Assembly (NCBI RefSeq): GCF_029914245.1
Contig: NZ_JARYZI010000016.1
Location: forward strand, 1 to 42,566
DNA from: Fusibacter bizertensis
GTDB lineage: Bacteria; Bacillota; Clostridia; Peptostreptococcales; Acidaminobacteraceae
Direction of reading: 5' to 3'
DNA length: 42,566 nucleotides
Shown: one piece after another, positions 23,235 through 32,204 of the stretch
Position numbering within the stretch: the stretch's first letter is position 1
Layout: each line of letters opens with the position of its first letter
Program-made: the position numbers and the translations under genes
The notes under the pieces: generated by a model
What the model was told of the DNA's origin: nothing
The model's database searches: none
What the model saw: the letters and a program-made list of their open reading frames with translations, nothing else

Positions 23235-24482
23235 ATGAAAACAAACTTAGCATTTGATTCTAAAATGGAGTCTGATTACAGGATAGATAAATTTGAGAGT
23301 GACTTAAATTATATTAGAATCATGCTAGCTTTGTGTGTTTTACTGTATTCCTCTTTTGCTTTAATTGATATTCAATTAAAAATTCCAGAAGCAAATCTTT
23401 TTCTTTTTATTCGGTTTATACTGGTCAATCCATTTTTCGTAGTTGGGATTATTTTGTCTTATCATAAATCTTTTTATAAATTTCATCAGATAATATTGGT
23501 GATTGATTACCTAGCAGCAGGTTTTGGAATTATCGCCATGTTATTACTGGTCCCGAACAATTTTAGCTATTATGGTGGTTTGTTCCTCATTTTTGGCGTA
23601 GGTCATTTTTTAACACGAATTTATTGGCAATATGCATCAGTCGCTTCATATAGCATGGTGTTAGGCTATTTGATTTTGGCATTTTTTTTCAGTGATAACT
23701 ATAAGTTGAATTTGATTTATGTCTTTTTTTACAGTAGCTTTATTTTCATCTGTGTCTATGGTTCCTATACATTTGAAAAATATAGAAGAGATAAATATTT
23801 ACAGACACATAATCTGCGTGATGATAACGTTATTTTAGAAAAAGAAATTTATGATAAGTTAATAGAAATTGAGAATGCAAATCGCATCACTATTTTTTCG
23901 TTGGCGAGGTTATCAGAATCTAGAGATCATTTTACGGGTGATCATATAGAGCGGGTTGGTGCGCTTTGTTTAAAAGTGTCCCAAGATTTGCCTACATCAA
24001 TATTTGAAGTTAATGAGATTGATAGAGACTTATTTATTGAGTCAATTGAACTAGCAAGCACACTTCATGATATCGGAAAAGTTGCAATTCCAGAACATAT
24101 TTTGATGAAGCCAGGTAGACTGAGTGATGATGAAATGGCCGTTATGAAAATGCATACAACCTATGGTTATGATACACTTGTAAAAATCAAGACGCTGTAC
24201 GAGAAAAACAATTTTATAAATATGGGAATTCATATATGCAAATACCATCATGAAAAATTTGATGGAAGTGGTTATCCGGATGGATTAAAGGGGAATGAAA
24301 TTCCTTTAGCAGCAAGGATAGTTGCTGTTGTTGATGTGTATGATGCTCTTGTAAGTGAAAGACCATATAAAAAAGCTTTTTCAAAGGAGAAATCTCTAAG
24401 TATTATTAGAGAGGGTTCTGGTACGATGTTTGATCCCGAAATCGTAAAAGTTTTTTTAAAACTATTTGATGAAGATCAATAG
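23235..24482 (+). CDS. Membrane HD-GYP domain protein, putative cyclic-di-GMP phosphodiesterase
   Basis: The product has 415 residues. ATG 23235 follows GAGGTGG (23224-23230). About six hydrophobic helices lie between residues 22 and 185, then a short coiled-coil linker, then an HD-GYP domain: HIERV, LHDIGKVAIP, KYHHEKFDGSGYPDGL (the GYP motif) and VVDVYDALVSERPYK. These domains hydrolyse cyclic di-GMP or related dinucleotides. The N-terminal membrane domain is presumably sensory. It starts 69 bases after leuDB with no clear terminator between, so read-through is possible, but no functional link is apparent. Confidence 0.9.
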   Translation: MKTNLAFDSKMESDYRIDKFESDLNYIRIMLALCVLLYSSFALIDIQLKIPEANLFLFIRFILVNPFFVVGIILSYHKSFYKFHQIILVIDYLAAGFGIIAMLLLVPNNFSYYGGLFLIFGVGHFLTRIYWQYASVASYSMVLGYLILAFFFSDNYKLNLIYVFFYSSFIFICVYGSYTFEKYRRDKYLQTHNLRDDNVILEKEIYDKLIEIENANRITIFSLARLSESRDHFTGDHIERVGALCLKVSQDLPTSIFEVNEIDRDLFIESIELASTLHDIGKVAIPEHILMKPGRLSDDEMAVMKMHTTYGYDTLVKIKTLYEKNNFINMGIHICKYHHEKFDGSGYPDGLKGNEIPLAARIVAVVDVYDALVSERPYKKAFSKEKSLSIIREGSGTMFDPEIVKVFLKLFDEDQ

Positions 24483-24516
24483 TTTGGTTTATAAAAAGAG
24501 ATGATATATACCTTGT

Positions 24517-24545
24517 TTGACATGAACTAGATTCTCTTTTAGACT
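24517..24545 (+). promoter_or_regulatory. Promoter before the methyltransferase gene
   Basis: TTGACA (24517-24522), a 17-base spacer and TAGACT (24540-24545) sit about 40 bases upstream of the start. The -35 is consensus and the -10 is weak. Confidence 0.5.
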
Positions 24546-24586
24546 ATTAAGTGGATAAGAATAAGCTATAGCTAGGAGAATTGACT

Positions 24587-25162
24587 ATGAATGATGAACG
24601 CGTACTGAATTCAGATCGGCACTATATAGAACTACTAAAAGAATATCCTGTTCATAAGATCCTCGATATCGGTGGCGGCGGAGAAGGGATTATCGGTAAG
24701 TTATATGGGAGCAATGTCGTCGCTATTGATATCAGAAAGAACGAGTTAGAAGAATGTCAAAATGAATCACTTAAAATTGTCATGGATGCTTCAAATATGC
24801 AATTCTTAGGGGATTCTTTTGATACGGTGACTTCCTTTTATTCACTGATGTATATGACTCAAAAGACGCAAGAAAAGGTGATTGCTGAGATATATCGCGT
24901 GCTGAAGCCCGGAGGCATATTTGAAATTTGGGATTTTGAGATTCCAAGGTATGATGGTGCACTTAAAGACATCTTTGTTGCCAACCTACAGATTAAGTTA
25001 GAAGGCTTTGCTGAGACCATCAATGTGGGGTACGGTGTATTAATGGATGATTTAGGACAAAAAGAAAATGTCATCACTCAATTTGCGACTGAAAAGGGGT
25101 TTAAACCTTTTGATCGCGAATACGAATCAGGACATTTTAATTTAAAATTTGAAAAAAACTAA
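24587..25162 (+). CDS. Class I SAM-dependent methyltransferase
   Basis: The product has 191 residues. ATG 24587 has AGGAG 8 bases upstream; a TTG at 24581 is too close to that SD. ILDIGGGGEGIIGKLYG is motif I, VVAIDIRKNELEEC motif II (acidic loop), DSFDTVTSFYSLMYM the post-II region, and IYRVLKPGGIFEIWDF motif III. Methyltransf_11-type proteins act on small molecules, lipids or RNA; the acceptor is unknown. It appears monocistronic, convergent with the next leftward gene. Confidence 0.85.
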   Translation: MNDERVLNSDRHYIELLKEYPVHKILDIGGGGEGIIGKLYGSNVVAIDIRKNELEECQNESLKIVMDASNMQFLGDSFDTVTSFYSLMYMTQKTQEKVIAEIYRVLKPGGIFEIWDFEIPRYDGALKDIFVANLQIKLEGFAETINVGYGVLMDDLGQKENVITQFATEKGFKPFDREYESGHFNLKFEKN

Positions 25163-25221
25163 TCAAAGATAAATCTAATCACTGATTAATCCAATCATTG
25201 TTAAAAACCTAAATTTAACCT

Positions 25222-26376
25222 TTATTTATAGAACAAATTTGCTACAGATCGAACGACGTTAACCAATTGGTTTTTAGACTTAAGGTCAACTGCTTCGATC
25301 ATACATAGCTCATGACAGCAAAGACAGTCAATACATATCGTATAATCGATGATCTTTGTATCTCGATGAATCGCACCTACTGGACACCCGTCAACACAGG
25401 AGTTACATTTGACACATTTTTTTTGATTCACCACTGGAACAACTTTAAAAAAGTCAATTACCCCTCTTACTTTTGTAAAATCTTTTACAGCGTGTGTGCG
25501 ATAGCTTTTTGGAAGTGCATAGTTTTTAAGTTTCTCAAAATCACCAATCACTTCTATCTCTTCTTTTTCCCAGACACCTACTTTTCTTTGTATACTTGCT
25601 TTTAATATATCTACTCTTTCTGGAAGAATCCCCATCATCTCTATAGCGATGCGGTCAAGTGAGAGCGGGTCTTCCGATATGAGTATTTTACCTGCTGAAT
25701 AGGGTTTGCCTGCCGTTGGGCCTTCTCCTTGCATGGCGATAATGCCATCCATGATGTGAAGGGGCATATTGTCTATCGCTTTATGGATATCAGCTAATAC
25801 TTGTCCAAATACTTCTGGATTTGGCGCTTCTTTATGGTATTTTGCTTTTCTGAGGCCTGGAATTGCACCAAATAGGTTTTTTACTGCGCCAGTATATACG
25901 CCCATTGAATGTGTTTTCATCTTAGGTAAGTTGATCACAACGTCCATTTCTTCTATTGCTTTTGTGATGTATAGCTCTTTTGAAAAGTTGCCTTCAACTA
26001 CTTTGTTGATAGGCCCGATTTCATCAAAGTTAATAAGTGTAAAGCCTTCTTCTTCAGCAATTTTTTCTATACCACAGGCAGTGAAACTTTTCTTCGTTGG
26101 TGCCATACCAGCTATTGCACCACCAGAGCTATCGCCTACGTAGACATCTGCACCAATAGTCTTTATAAGTTGACCCACTGCGCGTACAAATTCTGGATGT
26201 GTCGTAGCAGCTTTTTCTGCTTTTTTTGGACCAATAAGATTGATTTTCAGTAGAACTTTCTGTCCAGGCCTTATATACTTTTCAAATCCACCCATTTGAT
26301 CAATAGCGTTTAAAATAGTTGACTTCATTTTTTCGTTATCGTAAGCATTGCAATTAGATACATATACCTTACTCAT
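25222..26376 (-). CDS. DUF362 protein with two [4Fe-4S] clusters
   Basis: The product has 384 residues, with the start behind AGGTCAAT-type SD bases. The first 290 residues match DUF362 (VLLKINLIGPKK, DVYVGDSSGGAIAGM, VVINLPKMKTHSMGVYTGAVKNLFG read in parts). The C-terminus carries two ferredoxin motifs: C321-x2-C324-x2-C327-x3-C331 and C348-x2-C351-x2-C354-x3-C358, enough for two [4Fe-4S] clusters. It is a predicted cytoplasmic iron-sulfur protein of anaerobic metabolism with unknown reaction. It is the downstream member of a leftward pair with the cyclophilin, separated by 83 bases. Confidence 0.88.
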   Translation of the reverse strand: MSKVYVSNCNAYDNEKMKSTILNAIDQMGGFEKYIRPGQKVLLKINLIGPKKAEKAATTHPEFVRAVGQLIKTIGADVYVGDSSGGAIAGMAPTKKSFTACGIEKIAEEEGFTLINFDEIGPINKVVEGNFSKELYITKAIEEMDVVINLPKMKTHSMGVYTGAVKNLFGAIPGLRKAKYHKEAPNPEVFGQVLADIHKAIDNMPLHIMDGIIAMQGEGPTAGKPYSAGKILISEDPLSLDRIAIEMMGILPERVDILKASIQRKVGVWEKEEIEVIGDFEKLKNYALPKSYRTHAVKDFTKVRGVIDFFKVVPVVNQKKCVKCNSCVDGCPVGAIHRDTKIIDYTICIDCLCCHELCMIEAVDLKSKNQLVNVVRSVANLFYK

Positions 26377-26459
26377 ATTGACCTCCAGCTTTTAGATGTT
26401 AATTACACAAACAAGTTCCATATATGAACAAGTGCCATACAAGACTTCAAGCAATTATG

Positions 26460-27095
26460 TCATAGCTTTATCGGATTTTCTGGTTCATAGCCGTTGAGTT
26501 CTATCGTTATACTTTTGATGATCACAGGTTCTAGTGGTTTATCTTTTGTATCGACATTGACCATGGCAATTTGATCTACAACTTCGATGCCTTCAGTAAC
26601 ATAGCCAAAACTAGCATAATCACCATCTAGTGAAGCGGTGTCTTTGTGCATGATGAAAAACTGTGAGCCAGCAGAATCTTTATCACTGGTTCTTGCCATT
26701 GAGAGGACACCTCTAGTATGTTTGAGGCCATTTGGAAAGCCGTTTGAGTTGAATTCACCTTTTATGCTATAACCTGGTCCACCCATACCTGTACCAAGTG
26801 GATCGCCACCTTGGATCATAAAGTCTTTCATAACACGATGGAATGTGGTGCCATCGTAAAAGCCATCATTTGCAAGGGCGATAAAGTTATTGACCGTGTT
26901 AGGTGCTATTTTTGTAAATAGACTTATCTTGATGATTTCACCGGATTCAAGTTCTATTGTAGCAACGGGTTCATGGGAATAATCATATGTTGTAAGGTCG
27001 ACTTCTTCTGCTTCAACGGTTTGAGCACAGCCTGTGAATAGCGAAGCAAATAATACCAGTAAAAGTATGAATGGTGTGATTTTATAGTGACGCAT
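26460..27095 (-). CDS. Cyclophilin-type peptidyl-prolyl isomerase lipoprotein
   Basis: The product has 211 residues, with the ATG behind AGGAGG. A lipoprotein signal peptide ends in LFTGC (cysteine near residue 23). Residues of about 40-200 form a cyclophilin domain (NNFIALANDGFYDGTTFHR, FMIQGGDPLGTG, GVLSMART, SQFFIMH, FGYVTEG). Peptidyl-prolyl isomerases of this type catalyse proline cis/trans isomerisation. The lipid anchor places it outside the membrane, where it would assist folding of exported proteins. The SQFFI motif and catalytic arginine (FHRV) are present. Confidence 0.93.
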   Translation of the reverse strand: MRHYKITPFILLLVLFASLFTGCAQTVEAEEVDLTTYDYSHEPVATIELESGEIIKISLFTKIAPNTVNNFIALANDGFYDGTTFHRVMKDFMIQGGDPLGTGMGGPGYSIKGEFNSNGFPNGLKHTRGVLSMARTSDKDSAGSQFFIMHKDTASLDGDYASFGYVTEGIEVVDQIAMVNVDTKDKPLEPVIIKSITIELNGYEPENPIKL

Positions 27096-27262
27096 GGTTC
27101 CTCCTGGTTTTGTATATTTTAGTCATATTAATTATACTTTAAATAAGATGATGATTAAAGGGATTAAATCTGTGCGCAAATCATGTGGAAAGAAATAAAG
27201 ATGTTTTTTCTAAAAAGTATCTCTATGGTTGATTTTATTAACTGAAGTATTGTTTGATTCCA

Positions 27263-27291
27263 TTTACTTGATACATAATTTAGCACATAAT
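27263..27291 (+). promoter_or_regulatory. Promoter before the XRE-ABC operon
   Basis: TTTACT (27263-27268), a 17-base spacer and CATAAT (27286-27291) lie about 20 bases before the XRE start. The 216-base gap from 27096 otherwise holds only AT-rich sequence and the divergent upstream region of the cyclophilin gene; no other structure stands out. Confidence 0.5.
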
Positions 27292-27311
27292 AGGGTTATA
27301 GGAGGTGACGC

Positions 27312-28427
27312 ATGAGAGAAATTAATATTGCATCAGTGATTGTATCTAAGCGAAAAGAGAAAGGTTTAACGCAAGATGCACTAGCTGAACACATGGGTGT
27401 CACAAAAGCATCCGTTTCGAAATGGGAGACTGCACAAAGTTATCCGGATATTACACTTCTACCTCAACTTGCAACTTTTTTTAATATAAGTATAGATGAA
27501 CTCATTGGATATATGCCACAGATGACAGCCGATGATATCAAAAGAACTTATCAAAAATTGTCGTTAGCGTTTAGTAAAAAACCTTTTGACGAAGTCTATG
27601 AAACATGTCAGGTAATTATCAAGAAATATTATGCTTGTTTTCCATTGCTACTGAGAATGGCACTTTTACTCATAAACCACAGCATGCTTACACAAGTTCC
27701 AGAGCGTCAAGTCGAAGTTTTAAAAGAGGCAATCGCCCTTTGTGAGCGTGTGAGAAATGAAAGTGAGGATGTTTGGCTTGTAAAGCAAGCGAACTCCTAC
27801 GAAGCACTAGGTTATTTGATGATCAATGAACCTGTCATGGTACTTGATCGACTAGAAGATACAATTAAACCTCTCATGTCAGATGAAATGACACTTGCCT
27901 ATGCCTATCAACAATTGGGACAAAATGATAAATCTAAACATGTACTACAAGCAAGTATGTATCAACATCTACTTTCTATTTTAGGCGCTGCACCTGCATA
28001 TTTTCAACTTTTAGCAGGTAATCAAGAGAAGTTTGAGGAAGCTTTAAAACGTTTTATCAGTTTAGCAACTATTTTTAACGTTGATCAACTTAGTCAAAAC
28101 ACTATGGCGCAACTGTACTATGCTGCAGCTCAAGTGCAAGCGATTAATGGCAATTTAGAAAGTTGCCTTAACTTAGTTGAATCATATACTGAAATATGTA
28201 CAAAGATAACTTTTCCGCTGATGATTAAAGGCGATTATTTCTTCGATAGTATAGATGAATGGCTAAAAGCTTTGATAGAAGCTGATGGCGCACCACGAAG
28301 CGAAAAGGTTATAAAGGAAAGTGTATTACTTGGCTTAACGCAAAACCTAGCTTTTAATGAAGTGAAGGAAGATGTTAGGTTTGAACAGTGTATCTATAAA
28401 ATTAATGATTATATAGGAGGAAAATAA
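27312..28427 (+). CDS. XRE-family transcriptional regulator with helical-repeat C-terminus
   Basis: The product has 371 residues, with an ATG after TAGGAGG. Residues 6-62 form a Cro/CI helix-turn-helix (VSKRKEKGLTQDALAEHMGV, KASVSKWETAQSYPDI). From residue 75 to the end it is alpha-helical with TPR-like character (FDEVYETCQVIIKKY; LAYAYQQLGQNDKSK). The gene is one base upstream of the small YxlE-like protein and the ABC exporter, so it probably regulates its own operon. Confidence 0.88.
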   Translation: MREINIASVIVSKRKEKGLTQDALAEHMGVTKASVSKWETAQSYPDITLLPQLATFFNISIDELIGYMPQMTADDIKRTYQKLSLAFSKKPFDEVYETCQVIIKKYYACFPLLLRMALLLINHSMLTQVPERQVEVLKEAIALCERVRNESEDVWLVKQANSYEALGYLMINEPVMVLDRLEDTIKPLMSDEMTLAYAYQQLGQNDKSKHVLQASMYQHLLSILGAAPAYFQLLAGNQEKFEEALKRFISLATIFNVDQLSQNTMAQLYYAAAQVQAINGNLESCLNLVESYTEICTKITFPLMIKGDYFFDSIDEWLKALIEADGAPRSEKVIKESVLLGLTQNLAFNEVKEDVRFEQCIYKINDYIGGK

Positions 28428-28428
28428 C

Positions 28429-28626
28429 ATGGACAAACTGATAGAGTATTTACCAATATTGATCCCAATTATTGTTTTGGAACTTGGATTGATGATAGCG
28501 GCAATTGTGCATATATTAAGGCATAAAACATATCGTATAGGGAACAGAACCATCTGGATTTTAGTTTGCTTTATACAGATTATTGGACCGATCGCATATT
28601 TTGTGTTTGGGAGAGGTGACGAGTAG
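28429..28626 (+). CDS. PLDc_N/YxlE-like small membrane protein
   Basis: The product has 65 residues, with an ATG after AGGAGG. Two membrane helices (about residues 8-30 and 44-60) are separated by a basic loop, and the sequence ends PIAYFVFGRGDE. This is the PLDc_N pattern seen in B. subtilis YxlE, where yxlE precedes the ABC genes yxlF and yxlG. The same order occurs here. It probably modulates the exporter or its regulator. The stop overlaps the next GTG. Confidence 0.8.
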   Translation: MDKLIEYLPILIPIIVLELGLMIAAIVHILRHKTYRIGNRTIWILVCFIQIIGPIAYFVFGRGDE

Positions 28627-29543
28627 TGGACATACTTCAAATTGATGGTATATCTAAACAATTTGGAACCAATAAAGTGATAGATAGACTCTCTTTCTCG
28701 GTTAAGGAGGGTTCTATCTTTGGTTTTATCGGTCAAAATGGTGCGGGCAAAACCACAACGATGAAAATGATCTTGGGACTTTTAAAAATAGATCAAGGAG
28801 AGATCAAAGTATGTGGTGAAAAGGTGACATATGGTCAAAACAAAACCAATCAAATGATTGGTTACCTGCCAGATGTACCAGAGTTCTATAATTATATGAA
28901 ACCAAAAGAATATCTTAAGCTTTGTGGTGAAATTACTGGAATTCCTAGAACTGAGCTGGATAACAAGATCTCGGAACTGCTTAATTTAGTTGGACTTATT
29001 GGTGCTAATAAAAAGATAGGTGGGTTCTCAAGAGGTATGAAACAAAGGCTAGGAATTGCACAAGCGCTTTTAAATGAGCCTAAACTATTAATCTGTGATG
29101 AACCAACTTCAGCGCTTGATCCAATTGGTCGTAAGGAAATTTTAGATATCTTGGAAAGGGTGAAGGGAAAGACAACGGTTATATTCTCTACGCATATACT
29201 ATCTGATGTAGAGCGTATATGTGATGAAATAGCAGTGCTACATGATGGAAAAGTAGCACTGACAGGTACCATCGCCCAGCTTAAAGCGCGTCATAGTCAA
29301 GAAGGGTTACAGATAGAGTTCTTAACCCTCAACGACAGAGAACATTTTCTGAACTGTATAAGTACTTTTGAGAAAATCAATCAAATCAAAGAGACAAAAA
29401 TGGGTTTAACGCTTTTTAGCGAAGAGATTCATTTGCTACAGGCAAAAGTTTTTGAATGTATTATGGCAGAGCATATTTTGCCAACAAAGATAGAAGTATT
29501 GGAACCGAGTATTGAGCATTTATTTATGGAGGTGGTGAAATGA
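28626..29543 (+). CDS. ABC exporter ATP-binding protein (YxlF-like)
   Basis: The product has 305 residues with a GTG start that overlaps the previous stop; GAGGTG lies upstream. Walker A is GQNGAGKTTT (about residues 36-45), the Q-loop lies near YLPDVPEFYNYM, the ABC signature is FSRGMKQRLGIAQALL, Walker B is LLICDEPTSALDP, and the H-loop is STHILSDVERIC. The C-terminal 90 residues are the typical variable domain of ABC-2 type drug or lantibiotic-immunity exporters. It drives the permease encoded next; the genes overlap by 4 bases. Confidence 0.92.
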   Translation: MDILQIDGISKQFGTNKVIDRLSFSVKEGSIFGFIGQNGAGKTTTMKMILGLLKIDQGEIKVCGEKVTYGQNKTNQMIGYLPDVPEFYNYMKPKEYLKLCGEITGIPRTELDNKISELLNLVGLIGANKKIGGFSRGMKQRLGIAQALLNEPKLLICDEPTSALDPIGRKEILDILERVKGKTTVIFSTHILSDVERICDEIAVLHDGKVALTGTIAQLKARHSQEGLQIEFLTLNDREHFLNCISTFEKINQIKETKMGLTLFSEEIHLLQAKVFECIMAEHILPTKIEVLEPSIEHLFMEVVK

Positions 29544-30304
29544 ATGCATTTATCGCCTTCTTTAAAAAAGAAATGATGGAAAGCATAAGAACCTACAAAT
29601 TTTATATATTAGCAGTTGTATTTGTTCTCTTTGGTTTTATGAATCCAATTATCGCTAAAGTAATGCCTGATTTACTTGGATCGCTGTTACCTGATGGGAT
29701 GACAATTACACTCTCCGAACCAACAGCACTGGACGCGTGGGGACAGTTTTATAAAAATGGCTCACAAATGGGAATTGTGATTCTAGTGGTAATGTTTAGT
29801 GGCATCATGGCAAATGAGTTCGCCAAGGGAACACTAGTGAATATACTTACTAAAGGTATGGCAAGGCCTACTGTTATATTCTCTAAGCTTGCAGCAGCTT
29901 CGATCCAGTGGACGATTAGTTATCTACTATGTATTGTAATCACATACGGATATACTGCATATTTTTGGACAATGGCTGGCGTTGAAAATCTATTTATATC
30001 ACTTTTGGGTCTTTGGATCTTCGGCGAATTGATGATCAGCTTTGTCATACTTGGAGGTATCCTTTTTAGAAGTCTTTATGGCAGTTTATTATTTACAGGT
30101 GGGCTTGTTGTGGCGATGACGATATTAAGTATCTTCCCTCAAACTTCATCATTTAATCCAGTTACACTTTCAACGATGAATCTAGCACTTTTAACATCAG
30201 GCTACGAAGTGTCCAAATTTTTATCGGCTTCATTAGTAACTATTGTTGGCATGATTATAAGTATTTTTGCTTCTGTAGTGGTCTTTAATAAAAAGCAGAT
30301 ATAG
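29540..30304 (+). CDS. ABC-2 type permease (YxlG-like)
   Basis: The product has 254 residues, with an ATG overlapping the ATPase stop and GGAGGTGG upstream. It has an amphipathic start FFKKEMMESIRTYKFYILA and about six membrane helices, with a large extracytoplasmic loop after the first (residues 40-75). The conserved MANEFAKGTLVNILTKGMAR cytoplasmic segment is typical of ABC-2 permeases of the YxlG/NatB kind. With the ATPase it forms an exporter of unknown substrate, possibly an antimicrobial peptide or a cation. Confidence 0.88.
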   Translation: MNAFIAFFKKEMMESIRTYKFYILAVVFVLFGFMNPIIAKVMPDLLGSLLPDGMTITLSEPTALDAWGQFYKNGSQMGIVILVVMFSGIMANEFAKGTLVNILTKGMARPTVIFSKLAAASIQWTISYLLCIVITYGYTAYFWTMAGVENLFISLLGLWIFGELMISFVILGGILFRSLYGSLLFTGGLVVAMTILSIFPQTSSFNPVTLSTMNLALLTSGYEVSKFLSASLVTIVGMIISIFASVVVFNKKQI

Positions 30305-30343
30305 CTTATATATGATGACATAGGCGTTAATAATCATCGTAAG

Positions 30344-30390
30344 AAAAAAGACAAAGTTCTCAAGTGTTAAGTTGAGACTTTGTCTTTTTT
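30344..30390. terminator. Bidirectional terminator
   Basis: AAAAAAGACAAAGTTCTCAA pairs with TTGAGACTTTGTCTTTTTT around a short loop, with A runs on the left and T runs on the right, so it can stop the ABC operon rightward and the EamA gene leftward. Confidence 0.85.
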
Positions 30391-30404
30391 AACGATTTTT
30401 TTAT

Positions 30405-31253
30405 CTATTTAACAGTTTTCATGCGCTTAGAAAAGTAATTTACAAAAGCAGCACTGATGATTAAAAGACCACCTATGATGGAGATAAAATCTGGAATTTC
30501 AGTCCAAAGTAGAAAGCCCCAAAGTGCTGAAAATACTATGTTGACATACGTATAGACTGAAAGTTCAGAAGCAGGGGCATATTTATATGCATTGGTCATG
30601 AAGAGTTGTGCCAGTAGTGCAGAGATCCCTATACTTAAGAGGCCAAGTAATTCTTTGAAATTGGGAACAACAAAGCCTTCGATAACCATGAAAGGTACTA
30701 GCACAACACTAGAAATCAAACAAAAATAAAATACGATAACAGTAGGCTGATCATATTCAGTAAGTTTTCGAATGACGGTATACGCAGCTCCAGCAAATGC
30801 CGCAGATAACAAAGCGAGTAGTGCGGGTAATATACTGACGTCAAAGGTTGGCTTAATTACCAAAAGTGCACCTAGAACACCAATCACAAGTGCCAATTTT
30901 TGATACTTTCCAATCTTCTCTTTTAAAAAGAAGCTGGCAAAGATCATTACGAAAAATGGAGATAGTTTGTTGAGTATAACTGCATCCGCAAGAGGGAGGA
31001 GTTCAAGTGCAGCATAATATAAACCTACACCTGTTAGTCCAAGTAGAGCTCTCATGAGCATCAAGCGAGGATTGTGAACTTTTAAAGGGATTTTCATACG
31101 GACAACTGTGAAAAATACTGCGACTAGTCCAACAAAATTTCTAAAAAATATCTTTTCTGATAAAGGCAAATCGGGAACGCTTTTTACAGAAGCTGCCATA
31201 ATTGAAAAGAATAAAGCCGATAGCAAGATGTAGATAATGCCTTTTTGTTTCAT
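30405..31253 (-). CDS. EamA/DMT-family transporter
   Basis: The product has 282 residues, with the ATG behind AAGGAG. Ten predicted membrane helices form two repeats of five, as in drug/metabolite transporters. The first EamA repeat has the AASVKSVPDLPLSEKIFFRN motif and the second ends in IPDFISIIGGLLIISAAFVN. It exports or imports an unknown metabolite across the cytoplasmic membrane. It lies 19 bases downstream of the gene at 31273-32031 and is probably cotranscribed with it. Confidence 0.9.
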   Translation of the reverse strand: MKQKGIIYILLSALFFSIMAASVKSVPDLPLSEKIFFRNFVGLVAVFFTVVRMKIPLKVHNPRLMLMRALLGLTGVGLYYAALELLPLADAVILNKLSPFFVMIFASFFLKEKIGKYQKLALVIGVLGALLVIKPTFDVSILPALLALLSAAFAGAAYTVIRKLTEYDQPTVIVFYFCLISSVVLVPFMVIEGFVVPNFKELLGLLSIGISALLAQLFMTNAYKYAPASELSVYTYVNIVFSALWGFLLWTEIPDFISIIGGLLIISAAFVNYFSKRMKTVK

Positions 31254-31272
31254 TTAATGCTCCTTTTGTTAT

Positions 31273-32031
31273 TTAATATGTCTTTAGTGCTTCGAGTTCT
31301 TTGATTTCAGATGTTCTAAAATCAAAGGGGTTATTTTTAACAGCGGTAAGGAATAAATATGGATAATCAACCTGCATATGGGACATATATGATACCCATT
31401 CCATAGCGAGTAGATGATACACTCTTTCAGAATCAACTTGAATATGATCAAGATCAGATTGAACTAAATCGTCTAGATGGTGTACTTTAAGTTCATCTGC
31501 TAAATGAAACAAACTCATAAGTACTTCTGAAAATTGACCGTGTTCATGTATCGTGGGATTTGAAATCAAGTTAACAATGAGTTCTTTATGCTTTGTTAAC
31601 GCTTCATCAAGGCTTTTTAAATCAACAGATGACATGTTGATTGCGTATTTATGTGCTGAGATACATTTTTTCAGTTCATCATATTTTTGAGTATCCCATT
31701 TGAAATCGATTTGGGCTTTAAATTCAAGATTTTGAATGTTTCTATCTGATTTAACAAAATGGTTAAGTACAAAATTTCCAATTTCTTGATAGAAAAGTCC
31801 TATTAACATATTGTGTTTTTTTGCTACGACTCTTTCGTCACGCTTTTCTATGATTCTTTCAAGCACAACTGATACGAAAAAAACTTCAAGTGGAATAAAG
31901 GCCAAGTCAGAAACTAAGAAAACCATTATATGGTGAAGATCCTTAAAGAGCAAGTAGTGCAGTGCGTGTAATGCAGCTGATAATCCAATAAGTAAAATGC
32001 CGAGTATAAAAGTGTGCTTATATTTTTTCAT
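31273..32031 (-). CDS. Two-helix membrane protein of unknown function
   Basis: The product has 252 residues. The ATG at 32031 follows AGGAG with 7-base spacing; an upstream ATG at 32082 has no SD. Two membrane helices lie at about residues 8-26 and 36-58, then IEKRDERVVAKKHNMLIGLF starts a cytoplasmic, largely helical domain of about 190 residues rich in His and charged residues. No domain was recognised with confidence. It is upstream in the leftward transcript with the EamA transporter. Confidence 0.65.
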   Translation of the reverse strand: MKKYKHTFILGILLIGLSAALHALHYLLFKDLHHIMVFLVSDLAFIPLEVFFVSVVLERIIEKRDERVVAKKHNMLIGLFYQEIGNFVLNHFVKSDRNIQNLEFKAQIDFKWDTQKYDELKKCISAHKYAINMSSVDLKSLDEALTKHKELIVNLISNPTIHEHGQFSEVLMSLFHLADELKVHHLDDLVQSDLDHIQVDSERVYHLLAMEWVSYMSHMQVDYPYLFLTAVKNNPFDFRTSEIKELEALKTY

Positions 32032-32150
32032 AGTTGTTCTCCTGTATATATTTAATTTCATATCATTATAACGTATTCTCATAAGTTTTGCTAACGTCAG
32101 AAAGGATGAAGATTACATAAGATTATCAAAAAAATGAATTGATTGTAAAC

Positions 32151-32171
32151 TGTACTCAATAAATGGGTACA
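32151..32171. promoter_or_regulatory. Candidate operator upstream of the MATE gene
   Basis: TGTACTC (32151-32157) and GGGTACA (32165-32171) form an imperfect dyad (6 of 7 pairs) with a 7-base centre, 34 bases before the MATE start. Its regulator is unknown. Confidence 0.35.
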
Positions 32172-32204
32172 AATAGAACAATTAATTTTTGAAAGGAAGT
32201 ATAC

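Noticed and set aside
24493-24540. AAAAGAGA...TCTCTTTT as a terminator after the HD-GYP gene
   Set aside because: The loop is over 30 bases and the right arm has no clean T run; it overlaps the methyltransferase promoter.
25312-25605. Rightward 97-codon frame opposite the DUF362 gene
   Set aside because: It lies wholly antisense to a gene with clear ferredoxin motifs and has no SD; it is a shadow frame.
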